This document shows, piece after piece, positions 1 to 5,531 of a DNA stretch of 10,919 bases. A model generated the notes under the pieces. It had not been told where the DNA came from. It ran no database searches and was given only the letters and a program-made list of their open reading frames with translations. Position 1 is the stretch's first letter; the number at the start of each line of letters is the position of its first letter. This DNA comes from Rhodoferax sp. (GTDB taxonomy: Bacteria > Pseudomonadota > Gammaproteobacteria > Burkholderiales > Burkholderiaceae_C). The position numbers were made by a program, and so were the translations under genes. Where the stretch lies: contig VERU01000046.1 of assembly GCA_018882485.1 (NCBI GenBank), forward strand, positions 1 to 10,919. Direction: 5' to 3'.

Positions 1-149
1 GCGTAGCGCATCGCGTCCACCAGGCCCGCCGTAGCCTGCAGCCCCGGGGGTGCAGCGACCCAGCGATCCAGGGCGGCCTCCACCCGTTCCAGCCGGACCT
101 GCATCCAGGCCGACAGGTCCAGCGGCGGCAGGGTCAGGCTCCCGATCAT
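1..149 (-). CDS. ispA: Farnesyl diphosphate synthase (IspA), N-terminal fragment cut by window edge
   Basis: The first 49 complete codons are present and the gene runs off the left edge. IspA condenses dimethylallyl/isopentenyl diphosphate to geranyl and then farnesyl diphosphate in the cytoplasm, feeding ubiquinone and undecaprenyl lipid synthesis. The visible part reads [15 protein letters not shown] at the start and ends in VDAMRYA. The spacing of W15, the R-E-rich helix ([11 protein letters not shown]) and the closing AMRY matches the N-terminus of bacterial short-chain prenyltransferases, where AMRYA is followed by the GGKRLRP block. The aspartate-rich catalytic motifs lie outside the window. 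Its ATG overlaps the xseB stop codon as ATGA, so translation is probably coupled. The xseB-ispA order is common in proteobacteria, often followed by dxs. The assignment rests on context plus a short N-terminus. Confidence 0.85.
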   Translation of the reverse strand, partial: MIGSLTLPPLDLSAWMQVRLERVEAALDRWVAAPPGLQATAGLVDAMRY

Positions 150-418
150 TCGGGTGTCCAATTCTTGAGCAGGCCCTGATCGAGCAGCTTGATCTGCCCT
201 TCGACCGCCGTCAGCCGGCTGCGGCAATAGTCCAGCAAGGTTGCGCCGCGCTGATAGGCAACCAGCAGCTGGTCCAGCGGCAGCTCGCCGGATTCCAGAC
301 GCTGCAGCAGGGCTTCGAGTTCCTCCAGCGCTGCCTCGTAGCTGCTCGGCGGGGCCGGGCCCTCGGATTCGGCGGGGGAAGAGGGGGTCGCGCGGGCGGC
401 GCGGGAGGGGGAAACCAT
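146..418 (-). CDS. xseB: Exodeoxyribonuclease VII small subunit (XseB)
   Basis: XseB is the small subunit of exonuclease VII. Several copies bind the XseA catalytic subunit to form an enzyme that degrades single-stranded DNA from either end to oligonucleotides in the cytoplasm. The protein has 90 residues, slightly longer than the usual 75-85, because of a low-complexity Ala/Ser/Pro leader (about residues 1-27). The family core follows: [20 protein letters not shown], then [17 protein letters not shown] and the C-terminal helix ending in LLKNW. It is predicted all-helical. The frame is open upstream to 592, but ATG at 418 fits: it gives a family-like length and a -10-like TACAGT ends 7 nt before it. 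There is no Shine-Dalgarno sequence, suggesting a leaderless message. The stop overlaps the ispA start by 4 nt. xseA is not in the window. Confidence 0.93.
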   Translation of the reverse strand: MVSPSRAARATPSSPAESEGPAPPSSYEAALEELEALLQRLESGELPLDQLLVAYQRGATLLDYCRSRLTAVEGQIKLLDQGLLKNWTPE

Positions 419-425
419 GCCCGCG

Positions 426-431
426 ACTGTA
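426..431 (-). promoter_or_regulatory. Probable -10 element of a leaderless xseB-ispA transcript
   Basis: Read on the minus strand, TACAGT is followed by 7 nt and then the xseB ATG, with no ribosome binding site between. Transcription would begin at or within a base or two of the start codon. No good -35 is visible at 17 nt; a CTGGCA lies 19 nt upstream. The same spacing occurs before polA and the DUF2782 gene in this window. Confidence 0.5.
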
Positions 432-544
432 AACCAGGAATGACACTTGCTGCCAGCCCCCGCCCGCACCCGCCAGGGTCCGTCCCCCGGCCCACCGGCC
501 CACCGAGTCGCCGATCCGCCCCGAACGGGCCAGGACCCCCCGGG

Positions 545-550
545 TACAAT
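545..550 (+). promoter_or_regulatory. Candidate -10 element upstream of the Rieske oxygenase gene
   Basis: TACAAT on the plus strand lies in the 214-nt divergent gap between xseB and the oxygenase gene. No clear -35 is seen 16-18 nt upstream. If used, transcription would start near 557 and leave a leader of about 75 nt before the ATG at 633. That leader holds a nine-codon reading frame and a small hairpin. Confidence 0.4.
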
Positions 551-590
551 CCGCCGCCGCCCGCAGGGCAGCCCCCCGATCACCCGCGCC

Positions 591-620
591 ATGGCGCTTC
601 TCCCTGTGGGGAGTCTTTAG
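591..620 (+). other. Possible nine-codon leader ORF with overlapping hairpin
   Basis: An ATG at 591 opens a short frame, MALLPVGSL, that stops with TAG at 618-620, 12 nt before the oxygenase start and in the same frame as it. A hairpin lies inside it: CTCCC (600-604), loop TGTG, GGGAG (609-613), followed by TCTTT. There is no Shine-Dalgarno before the ATG, and the stem is only 5 bp. It may be chance. Confidence 0.2.
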
Positions 621-632
621 GTCAGGTCACCC

Positions 633-1772
633 ATGTCTGATTTAAGTCTTCAACTGCAGCAGGCCAATGGCCAACTACCAGTTTCCAGTTACCTCGATCC
701 GGCGCTTTTCGAGCGCGAGATGCAGACCCTGTTCCGGCCCGGGCCGCGCTACGTCGGTCACGCCCTGAGCGTTCCCGAAATCGGCGACTACGCCACCCTG
801 GCCCAGGAAGGCCACGGCCGGGCCCTGGTGCGCACCCCGTCGGGCGTCGAGCTGATCTCCAACGTCTGCCGGCACCGCCAGGCCCTGATGCTGCAGGGCC
901 GAGGCTCGCTGAACACCCCGCATCCCGGAGCGGCTGCAGGCCACATCGTCTGTCCGCTGCACCGCTGGACCTACAGCGGGGGCGCCAGCCCGGGTGCGGG
1001 CCGGCTGCTGGGTGCACCCCATTTTCCCCACGATCCCTGCCTGGACCTGCAGCAGTACCGGTTGCAGGAATGGAACGGGCTGCTGTTCGAGGCCAACGGC
1101 CGAGACGTGGCCGCCGATCTGGCTGCACTGGCGCCGCGCGCCGATCTCGATTTCAGCGGCTATGTGCTCGACCGGGTCGAGATGCACGAATGCCGCTACA
1201 ACTGGAAAACCTTCATCGAGGTCTATCTGGAGGACTACCACGTGGGTCCGTTCCACCCGGGGCTGGGCAGCTTTGTGCGCTGCGACGACCTGCGCTGGCA
1301 GTTCGGGCCGCAGTTTTCGGTGCAGACCGTGGGGCTGGCACAGCCCGATACACGCCCTGGCAGCCCGGTGTACCAGCGCTGGCAGGCGGCGCTGCAGGCC
1401 TGGCGCGGTGATGCGCCTGCGCCGCGGCAGGGGGCGATCTGGCTCACCTACTACCCCAACATCATGGTCGAGTGGTACCCCCATGTGCTGACCGTGTCCA
1501 CCCTGCACCTCATCAGCGTGGACCGCACCCTCAACATGGTGGCCTTTTTTTATCCGGAGGAGATCGCCGCATTCGAGCGGGAGTTCGTCGAGGCCCAGCA
1601 GGCGGCCTACATGGAGACCTGCGTGGAGGACGACGAGATCGCCGAACGCATGGACGCCGGACGCCGGGCGCTGCACCAGCGCGGCGACAACGAGGTCGGA
1701 CCTTACCAGAGCCCGATGGAAGATGGCATGCAGCACTTCCACGACTGGTACCGGCAGCACCTGCAGCCCTGA
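633..1772 (+). CDS. Rieske non-haem iron oxygenase, alpha (catalytic) subunit
   Basis: The 379-residue protein is a terminal oxygenase of the aromatic ring-hydroxylating / Rieske family. Such enzymes use electrons from a separate reductase to hydroxylate, demethylate or otherwise oxidise a substrate with O2 in the cytoplasm. The N-terminal Rieske [2Fe-2S] domain has C79-x-H81 (CRHRQ) and C107-x2-H110 (CPLHRW). The C-terminal catalytic domain begins near residue 170; the mononuclear iron ligands are H203 and H208 (EDYHVGPFHPG), with D333 (VEDDEIAERM) the likely third. The bridging carboxylate is E200 rather than the usual aspartate, as reported for carnitine oxygenase CntA. No beta subunit, ferredoxin or reductase gene is nearby, so it must borrow electrons. 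The start follows AGGTCAGGTCACCC, a weak ribosome binding site. The EamA gene begins 5 nt after the stop. The substrate cannot be deduced; annotation as naphthalene or benzoate dioxygenase would be unjustified. Confidence 0.92.
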   Translation: MSDLSLQLQQANGQLPVSSYLDPALFEREMQTLFRPGPRYVGHALSVPEIGDYATLAQEGHGRALVRTPSGVELISNVCRHRQALMLQGRGSLNTPHPGAAAGHIVCPLHRWTYSGGASPGAGRLLGAPHFPHDPCLDLQQYRLQEWNGLLFEANGRDVAADLAALAPRADLDFSGYVLDRVEMHECRYNWKTFIEVYLEDYHVGPFHPGLGSFVRCDDLRWQFGPQFSVQTVGLAQPDTRPGSPVYQRWQAALQAWRGDAPAPRQGAIWLTYYPNIMVEWYPHVLTVSTLHLISVDRTLNMVAFFYPEEIAAFEREFVEAQQAAYMETCVEDDEIAERMDAGRRALHQRGDNEVGPYQSPMEDGMQHFHDWYRQHLQP

Positions 1773-1777
1773 CCCCC

Positions 1778-2665
1778 ATGCAGGCGCTGTGGATGGTGCT
1801 GGGCGCCTTCTTCTTCTCCACCATGGCCGTGGGCGTGCGCATCGCCTCGGCCGGCGTCGGCACCGCCGAACTGCTGTTCTACCGCAGTGTCGTCGGCGTG
1901 CTGTTCCTGGTCGTCCTGCTGCGCGCCGGCCGGGTGCCGCTGCGCACCCCGGTGCCGGCCATGCACCTGTGGCGCGGCCTGCTCGGTTCAGTGGCCATCG
2001 CGGCCTGGTTCTATTCGCTGGTCCACCTGCCGATCGTCACCTCCATGGCCCTGAACTACATGAGCGGCGTGTGGCTGGCTGCCTTCGTGGTCGGCGCGGC
2101 CCTGCTGGCCGGGCGGCAGGACCGCCAGGGGCCGATGCTGGCCACCGTGCTGCTCGGTTTCGCCGGCGTGGTGCTGCTGCTGCAGCCCACGCTGGCCCAG
2201 AACCAGTTGTTCGCCGGGCTGATCGGCCTCCTGTCGGGCGTGGCGGCTGCCCTGGCCTACCTGCAGGTGGGCGCGCTCGGCCGGGCCGGCGAACCCGAAC
2301 TGCGCACCGTGTTCTACTTTTCGGTGGTGACCACGGTGACCTCGGGCCTGGCGGCCCTGGCCACCGGCTTCACCCCGTGGAGCGCCATGCCCTGGCAGTC
2401 CGCTGCGTGGCTGGTGCCCATCGGCGTGCTGGCCTCGCTGGGCCAGTGGTGCATGACGCGGGCCTTCAGCCGCGGCCACACCCTGCTGGCGGCCAACCTG
2501 CAGTACTCCGGCGTGCTGTTCGCCGCCCTGTACGGGCTGTGGCTGTTCGACGATCGCATCCCGCCCGGCGGCTGGATCGGGCTGGCGCTGGTGGTGGGCA
2601 GCGGCATCGCGGCCACCGTGCTGCGAGCGCAGGCCGTCGGCGCCCGACCGGCCGAAGAGCACTAG
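1778..2665 (+). CDS. EamA/DMT-superfamily inner-membrane transporter
   Basis: The 295-residue protein is almost wholly hydrophobic, with about ten membrane segments in two five-helix EamA halves (roughly residues 1-138 and 145-284). This is the usual length and layout of drug/metabolite transporter family exporters, which move amino acids, metabolites or drugs across the inner membrane. Recognisable features are the N-terminal FFFSTMAVGVRI helix, the ELLFYRS motif at 31-37 that starts helix 2, the WRGLLGS segment near 65, and the ANLQYSGVLFAALYG segment near 239-253 typical of the second repeat. The frame is open upstream to 1472 inside the oxygenase gene, but ATG at 1778 is the sensible start: it lies 5 nt after the oxygenase stop and begins directly at the first membrane helix. 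No good Shine-Dalgarno is present, so translation may be coupled to the upstream gene. The substrate is unknown. Confidence 0.92.
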   Translation: MQALWMVLGAFFFSTMAVGVRIASAGVGTAELLFYRSVVGVLFLVVLLRAGRVPLRTPVPAMHLWRGLLGSVAIAAWFYSLVHLPIVTSMALNYMSGVWLAAFVVGAALLAGRQDRQGPMLATVLLGFAGVVLLLQPTLAQNQLFAGLIGLLSGVAAALAYLQVGALGRAGEPELRTVFYFSVVTTVTSGLAALATGFTPWSAMPWQSAAWLVPIGVLASLGQWCMTRAFSRGHTLLAANLQYSGVLFAALYGLWLFDDRIPPGGWIGLALVVGSGIAATVLRAQAVGARPAEEH

Positions 2666-2717
2666 GCGCCGCCGCCCCGCGCTTTTCTCCCAACCAACCC
2701 GTTCAGGAGTCCTGTCC

Positions 2718-3584
2718 ATGCCCTACACCACCCTCATCAGCCCGTCCGAACTGCTGGCGCTGCAGGCTGCCAGCCAGCCCTGTGTCGTGTACGACTGCAG
2801 CTTCGATCTGATGAACCCGCACGCGGGGGATGCCCAGTTCACCGAAGGGCACATCCCGGGCGCCGTCCGGGCCGATCTGGACCGGCACCTGAGCCATCCG
2901 GGCGGTCAGCCCGGCGCCGCCTCGGGGGGACGCCACCCCCTGCCCGACCGCAAGGCCTTCGCCGCCTGGATCGGCGGTACCGGCCTGCTGCCAGGCATGC
3001 AGGCCGTGGTGTACGACCGCCAGGGCGTGAACTACTGCGGGCGTCTGTGGTGGATGCTGAAGTGGCTGGGCCACGAAGACGTGGCGGTGCTCGATGGCGG
3101 CTGGCAGGGATGGCTGGCAGCGGGTGGGGCCAGCGCACCAGGGGCTCCCACAGCGGCGGATTCAGGTAAAAATTACCCTGAAACCCTTGCCCGTGCTGAA
3201 TTGGTTGCTACACAAACCGTAGCAGAACGGCTGGGTCGCCCGGTGCAGACCTTGATCGATGCCCGGGCGCCGGCGCGCTTTCGGGGCGAGGTGGAGCCGC
3301 TGGACCCGGTGGCCGGACACATTCCCGGCGCGCTGAACCGGCCTTTTTCCGCCAACCTGGGCAGCGATGGCCGCTTCAAGCCCGCGGCCCAGCTGCGCGA
3401 GGAATTCGAAACCCTGCTGGCCGGACGCCAGCCCGCCACCGTGGTGCACCACTGCGGCAGCGGCGTCTCGGCCATCCCCAATCTGCTGGCCATGGAAATC
3501 GCCGGCCTGGGCCGCGCCGGCCTGTACGCCGGCAGCTGGAGCGAGTGGTGCCGCGATCCGTCGCGGCCCTGCGCACAGGGCTGA
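2718..3584 (+). CDS. sseA: Two-domain sulfurtransferase, 3-mercaptopyruvate sulfurtransferase type (SseA-like)
   Basis: The 288-residue protein has two tandem rhodanese domains. The N-terminal one (about 8-138) is inactive, with the family motif GHIPGA at 44-49 and the LDGGWQGWLAAG block near 125. The C-terminal one (about 158-285) has LIDARAPARFRGE, GHIPGALN and the active-site loop C246-GSGVSA. A CGSGV[T/S]A loop is characteristic of 3-mercaptopyruvate sulfurtransferases, while CRKGVT is the thiosulfate rhodanese form. It would move sulfur from 3-mercaptopyruvate to cyanide or thiols in the cytoplasm, via a Cys246 persulfide. The ATG is preceded by AGGAG at 2705-2709, 8 nt upstream, itself inside the dyad CAGGA-G-TCCTG. 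It lies 52 nt after the exporter gene, plausibly in the same operon. The interdomain linker (about residues 149-173) is coded by an AT-richer repeat-like stretch described separately. Confidence 0.9.
   Translation: MPYTTLISPSELLALQAASQPCVVYDCSFDLMNPHAGDAQFTEGHIPGAVRADLDRHLSHPGGQPGAASGGRHPLPDRKAFAAWIGGTGLLPGMQAVVYDRQGVNYCGRLWWMLKWLGHEDVAVLDGGWQGWLAAGGASAPGAPTAADSGKNYPETLARAELVATQTVAERLGRPVQTLIDARAPARFRGEVEPLDPVAGHIPGALNRPFSANLGSDGRFKPAAQLREEFETLLAGRQPATVVHHCGSGVSAIPNLLAMEIAGLGRAGLYAGSWSEWCRDPSRPCAQG
3161..3235 (+). repeat. Repeat-like element within sseA, copy A
   Basis: This stretch is about 50% G+C inside a much richer gene. Its left end is a hairpin: TTCAGGTAA (3161-3169), loop AAA, TTACCCTGAA (3173-3182), nine pairs with one bulged base. 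Its right end is a dyad TGCTAC (3206-3211), 7 nt, GTAGCA (3219-3224). From 3166 to 3235 it aligns with 7473-7541 on the same strand at about 43 of 70 positions with one gap. It falls exactly in the linker between the two rhodanese domains and keeps the frame open. It resembles, from memory only, AT-rich palindromic repeats scattered in Comamonadaceae genomes. Confidence 0.5.
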
Positions 3585-3622
3585 GCGGCCAGGCTGCGGG
3601 CCAGTCCGGACCGCCCGGCGGC

Positions 3623-4495
3623 TCAGTGCCCGTGGGCCAGACCGCCCACCAGGGTGACCAGCAGGATGCCGACGAACAGCCAGGCCACCTGGGCTGCCGT
3701 CTGGCGGGTGCTCAGGTGCTTTTGCAGTTGCGGGATCAGATCGGCCAGCGCGACGTACGAAAAGCTGCTGCTGGCCACCACCAGAAAATACGGCAGGTAG
3801 TCCTGCAGCCGATCCACCAGCCAATAGCCGCACAGCCCCCCCAGCGCCGTCAGGGCTCCGGCGAGTGAGACCTTGATCAGCGCAGCACGGCGGTTGCCGC
3901 TGCCGGCTCGCAGCACCATCAGATCGCCCATGTGGTGCGGCACCTCGTGGGCGGCCACCGCCAGGGCGGCGATCACCCCGAGCCGCAGATCGGCCATGAA
4001 AGCCGACGCGATCAGCATGCCGTCGCCGAAGCAGTGAACGCTGTCACCGGCCAACACCGACCAGGAACCGGCCACCCGGCCGGGGGCGTGGTCATGCCCA
4101 TGATCGGGTGGTTGCGCGTGCCCGTGGTCATGCCCATGCCGATGCGCGTGCCGGACCTCGTGGGTGTGCCCGTGGGTCTGGCCGGACGCCGGGAGCGCTT
4201 CGGCAGGGTGATCGTGGTGGTGCTCATGGCCGTGGTGCCACAGCTCGGCCTTGTCGAGCAAAAAGAAGAACACCAGCCCCATGAGGAACACCATGAACAG
4301 GTCGGACGCACCGGCCTGGCTTTCAAACGCCTCGGGCAGCAGGTGCATGAAGGCAGTGGCCAGCAGCGCACCGGCCGCCAGGCTGAGCATGTGCTGGGTG
4401 TACCTCGCCAGCACACCAAAGCTGAGCAAGGCGGCCACCCAGACGCTGCCGATACCGGCCAGCAGGGTGCCCGTGAGGATGGCGATCAGCAACAT
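3623..4495 (-). CDS. ZIP-family divalent metal transporter with His-rich loop
   Basis: The 290-residue inner-membrane protein belongs to the ZIP family, which imports zinc or related divalent metals. Three membrane helices (about 2-26, 34-54, 66-82) precede a long cytosolic-type loop carrying 19 histidines between residues 87 and 136, in HGH/HDH repeats. The metal-site helices follow: TM4 has H154-C-F-G-D158-G, and TM5 has H183-E184-V-P-H187, the classic HE-x-P-H motif. TM6 carries D252 in ALADLIPQL. Three or four further helices reach the C-terminus (LAHGH). TM4 has Cys155 where Asn is usual. The ATG at 4495 has no strong ribosome binding site. It lies 42 nt downstream of the hydrolase gene on the same strand, with a hairpin between, and converges with sseA. 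No zinc-repressor (Zur) site is recognisable. Zinc is the likely substrate; iron, manganese or broad specificity is possible. Confidence 0.92.
   Translation of the reverse strand: MLLIAILTGTLLAGIGSVWVAALLSFGVLARYTQHMLSLAAGALLATAFMHLLPEAFESQAGASDLFMVFLMGLVFFFLLDKAELWHHGHEHHHDHPAEALPASGQTHGHTHEVRHAHRHGHDHGHAQPPDHGHDHAPGRVAGSWSVLAGDSVHCFGDGMLIASAFMADLRLGVIAALAVAAHEVPHHMGDLMVLRAGSGNRRAALIKVSLAGALTALGGLCGYWLVDRLQDYLPYFLVVASSSFSYVALADLIPQLQKHLSTRQTAAQVAWLFVGILLVTLVGGLAHGH
4087..4138. repeat. 16-nt direct repeat in the ZIP His-rich loop
   Basis: CGTGGTCATGCCCATG occurs perfectly at 4087-4102 and 4123-4138, 36 nt (12 codons) apart. On the minus strand each encodes the HGHDH unit, at residues 120-124 and 132-136. 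This looks like internal duplication that lengthened the metal-binding loop; loop length is likely to vary between relatives. Confidence 0.7.
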
Positions 4496-4518
4496 GGCGG
4501 GAGACTCAGCGCTCCGAC

Positions 4519-4533
4519 CTGCCCAGTGGGCAG
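4519..4533 (-). promoter_or_regulatory. Perfect hairpin between the hydrolase and ZIP genes
   Basis: CTGCCC, a 3-nt loop and GGGCAG form a perfect 6-bp GC-rich stem, starting 4 nt after the hydrolase stop and ending 23 nt before the ZIP start on the minus strand. No T-tract follows, so it is not a classical terminator. It could stabilise the upstream message, give partial termination, or be chance in GC-rich DNA. Confidence 0.35.
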
Positions 4534-4537
4534 CGGG

Positions 4538-5428
4538 TCAGGCCAGGTGGATCCTGAGCCATTCCAGGCAGCGCTTCCAGCCGTCCTCGGCCGCCGCCTG
4601 CCGGTAGCTGGGGCGGTAGTCGGCGTGAAAGGCATGGGGGGTGTCGGGGTACACCACGAACTGGGCCGCCCGGGCGGCCGGGCTGCCCGCCGCCAGCGCG
4701 GCCTTCATGCGATCGACGGTGTCCAGCGGAATCCCGCTGTCGGCGCCACCGTACAGGCCCAGCACGGGGGCACGCAGGGCGGCAGCACGGTCCACCGGAT
4801 GTTGGGGCGTGAGCGGGCCGGCCGCTCCGACCAGCCGGCCATACCAGGCCACGCCCGCCCGCACCGGTGCATGGGCGGCATACAGCCAGGTGATGCGCCC
4901 GCCCCAGCAGAAACCGGTGATGCCGACGCGGGCGGCGTCGCCGCCATGGGCTGCCGCCCACCGGCTGACGCCGTCCAGGTCGGCCAGCACCTGCGCATCA
5001 CCCGCCTTGGACACGACTTCGCCCATCAGGCGGCCCATGTCGGTGTAGCGGGAGGGGTCGCCATGCCGGGCGAACAGCTCGGGCGCGACCGCCAGGTAGC
5101 CGGCTCGGGCCAGACGGCGGCAGACGTCGGCGATGTGCTCGTGAACGCCGAAAATTTCATGCACCACCAGCACCACGGGCAGGGAGCTGCCCGACGAGGG
5201 GGCTGCAAAATACAGGGGAACCTCGAACCCGTCCACCGACACGCTGGCGGTGCCGGTGCGCAGGCCCTCGGCCGGGGTGCGGATGGCCGTCTGCGCCATG
5301 ACCGGTCCGGCGGCGGCGGCGTAGCCTACGCCCAGCGTCAGCTTGAGGGCGGTGCGGCGGCTGGGCTCGCCACCGGATCGACCAGGCGACAGCAGCGCCA
5401 CGGCATCCTTGATCAGGTCATTGCGCAT
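4538..5428 (-). CDS. Tat-exported dienelactone hydrolase family protein
   Basis: The 296-residue alpha/beta hydrolase resembles dienelactone hydrolase. The N-terminus (about 1-46) looks like a twin-arginine signal: R24-R25 in SRRTALKLT, a hydrophobic stretch GVGYAAAAGPV, then a cleavage-type MAQ. The mature protein would act in the periplasm. Catalytic features are HE91-IFG, matching the active-site Glu of the family, nucleophile C174 in GFCWGG, D230 in YGGADSGIP and H265 in TPHAFHAD. This is the Cys-Asp-His triad of dienelactone hydrolase. The frame is open to 5476, but ATG at 5428 has a strong ribosome binding site (GAGGAG, 5435-5440, spacing 6). Family members hydrolyse dienelactone or other esters and lactones; no chlorocatechol pathway genes are present, so the natural substrate is unknown. 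It lies downstream of polA and upstream of the ZIP gene on one strand. Confidence 0.9.
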   Translation of the reverse strand: MRNDLIKDAVALLSPGRSGGEPSRRTALKLTLGVGYAAAAGPVMAQTAIRTPAEGLRTGTASVSVDGFEVPLYFAAPSSGSSLPVVLVVHEIFGVHEHIADVCRRLARAGYLAVAPELFARHGDPSRYTDMGRLMGEVVSKAGDAQVLADLDGVSRWAAAHGGDAARVGITGFCWGGRITWLYAAHAPVRAGVAWYGRLVGAAGPLTPQHPVDRAAALRAPVLGLYGGADSGIPLDTVDRMKAALAAGSPAARAAQFVVYPDTPHAFHADYRPSYRQAAAEDGWKRCLEWLRIHLA

Positions 5429-5503
5429 GAAAAGCTCCTCAGGTAGGGACCGAACCTTACCAGACTGCCGGGCCACACCCCGAGTGCAGGGCCATTGCCG
5501 ACC

Positions 5504-5524
5504 GCCTGGGCGGATCCGCCAGGC
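5504..5524 (-). terminator. Strong inverted repeat just after polA, possible terminator
   Basis: GCCTGG (5504-5509) and CCAGGC (5519-5524) flank a central CGGATCCG, with one extra G at 5510. On the minus strand the structure starts 7 nt after the polA stop codon. The stem is about 8-9 pairs and very GC-rich. No T-run follows, so intrinsic termination is uncertain; it may instead protect the 3' end of the message. An overlapping small dyad AGGC-AAAC-GCCT (5521-5532) reaches the stop codon. Confidence 0.4.
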
Positions 5525-5531
5525 AAACGCC

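Noticed and set aside
419..592. Upstream extension of xseB to an ATG at 592
   Set aside because: It would add 58 Arg/Gly/Pro-rich residues not typical of XseB and would run over the probable -10 box at 426-431.
675..1760. 361-codon minus-strand frame opposite the Rieske gene
   Set aside because: The plus-strand frame has all Rieske and iron-ligand motifs; the antisense product has no recognisable features and has the composition of a shadow frame.
2666..2686. GCGC...GCGC followed by TTTT after the EamA gene as an intrinsic terminator
   Set aside because: The stem is only 4 bp with a 9-nt loop, and T-run of four; too weak to call, and sseA continues on the same strand.
1988..2719. 243-codon minus-strand frame opposite the EamA gene
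   Set aside because: The product is Gln/His/Gly-rich without a domain; the sense frame encodes a coherent ten-helix transporter.
3585..3622. Bidirectional terminator in the convergent sseA/ZIP gap
   Set aside because: The gap contains the self-complementary GTCCGGAC and nearby GGGC/GCCC, but no stem with a workable loop and no T-tract on either strand.
3932..5446. 504-codon plus-strand frame across the ZIP and hydrolase genes
   Set aside because: It is antisense to two well-supported genes and to the gap between them; its His/Gly/Gln-rich product is a frame artefact.
5429..5476. Upstream start at 5476 for the Tat hydrolase
   Set aside because: ATG at 5428 has a strong GAGGAG ribosome binding site at 6 nt and leaves a signal peptide of normal length.
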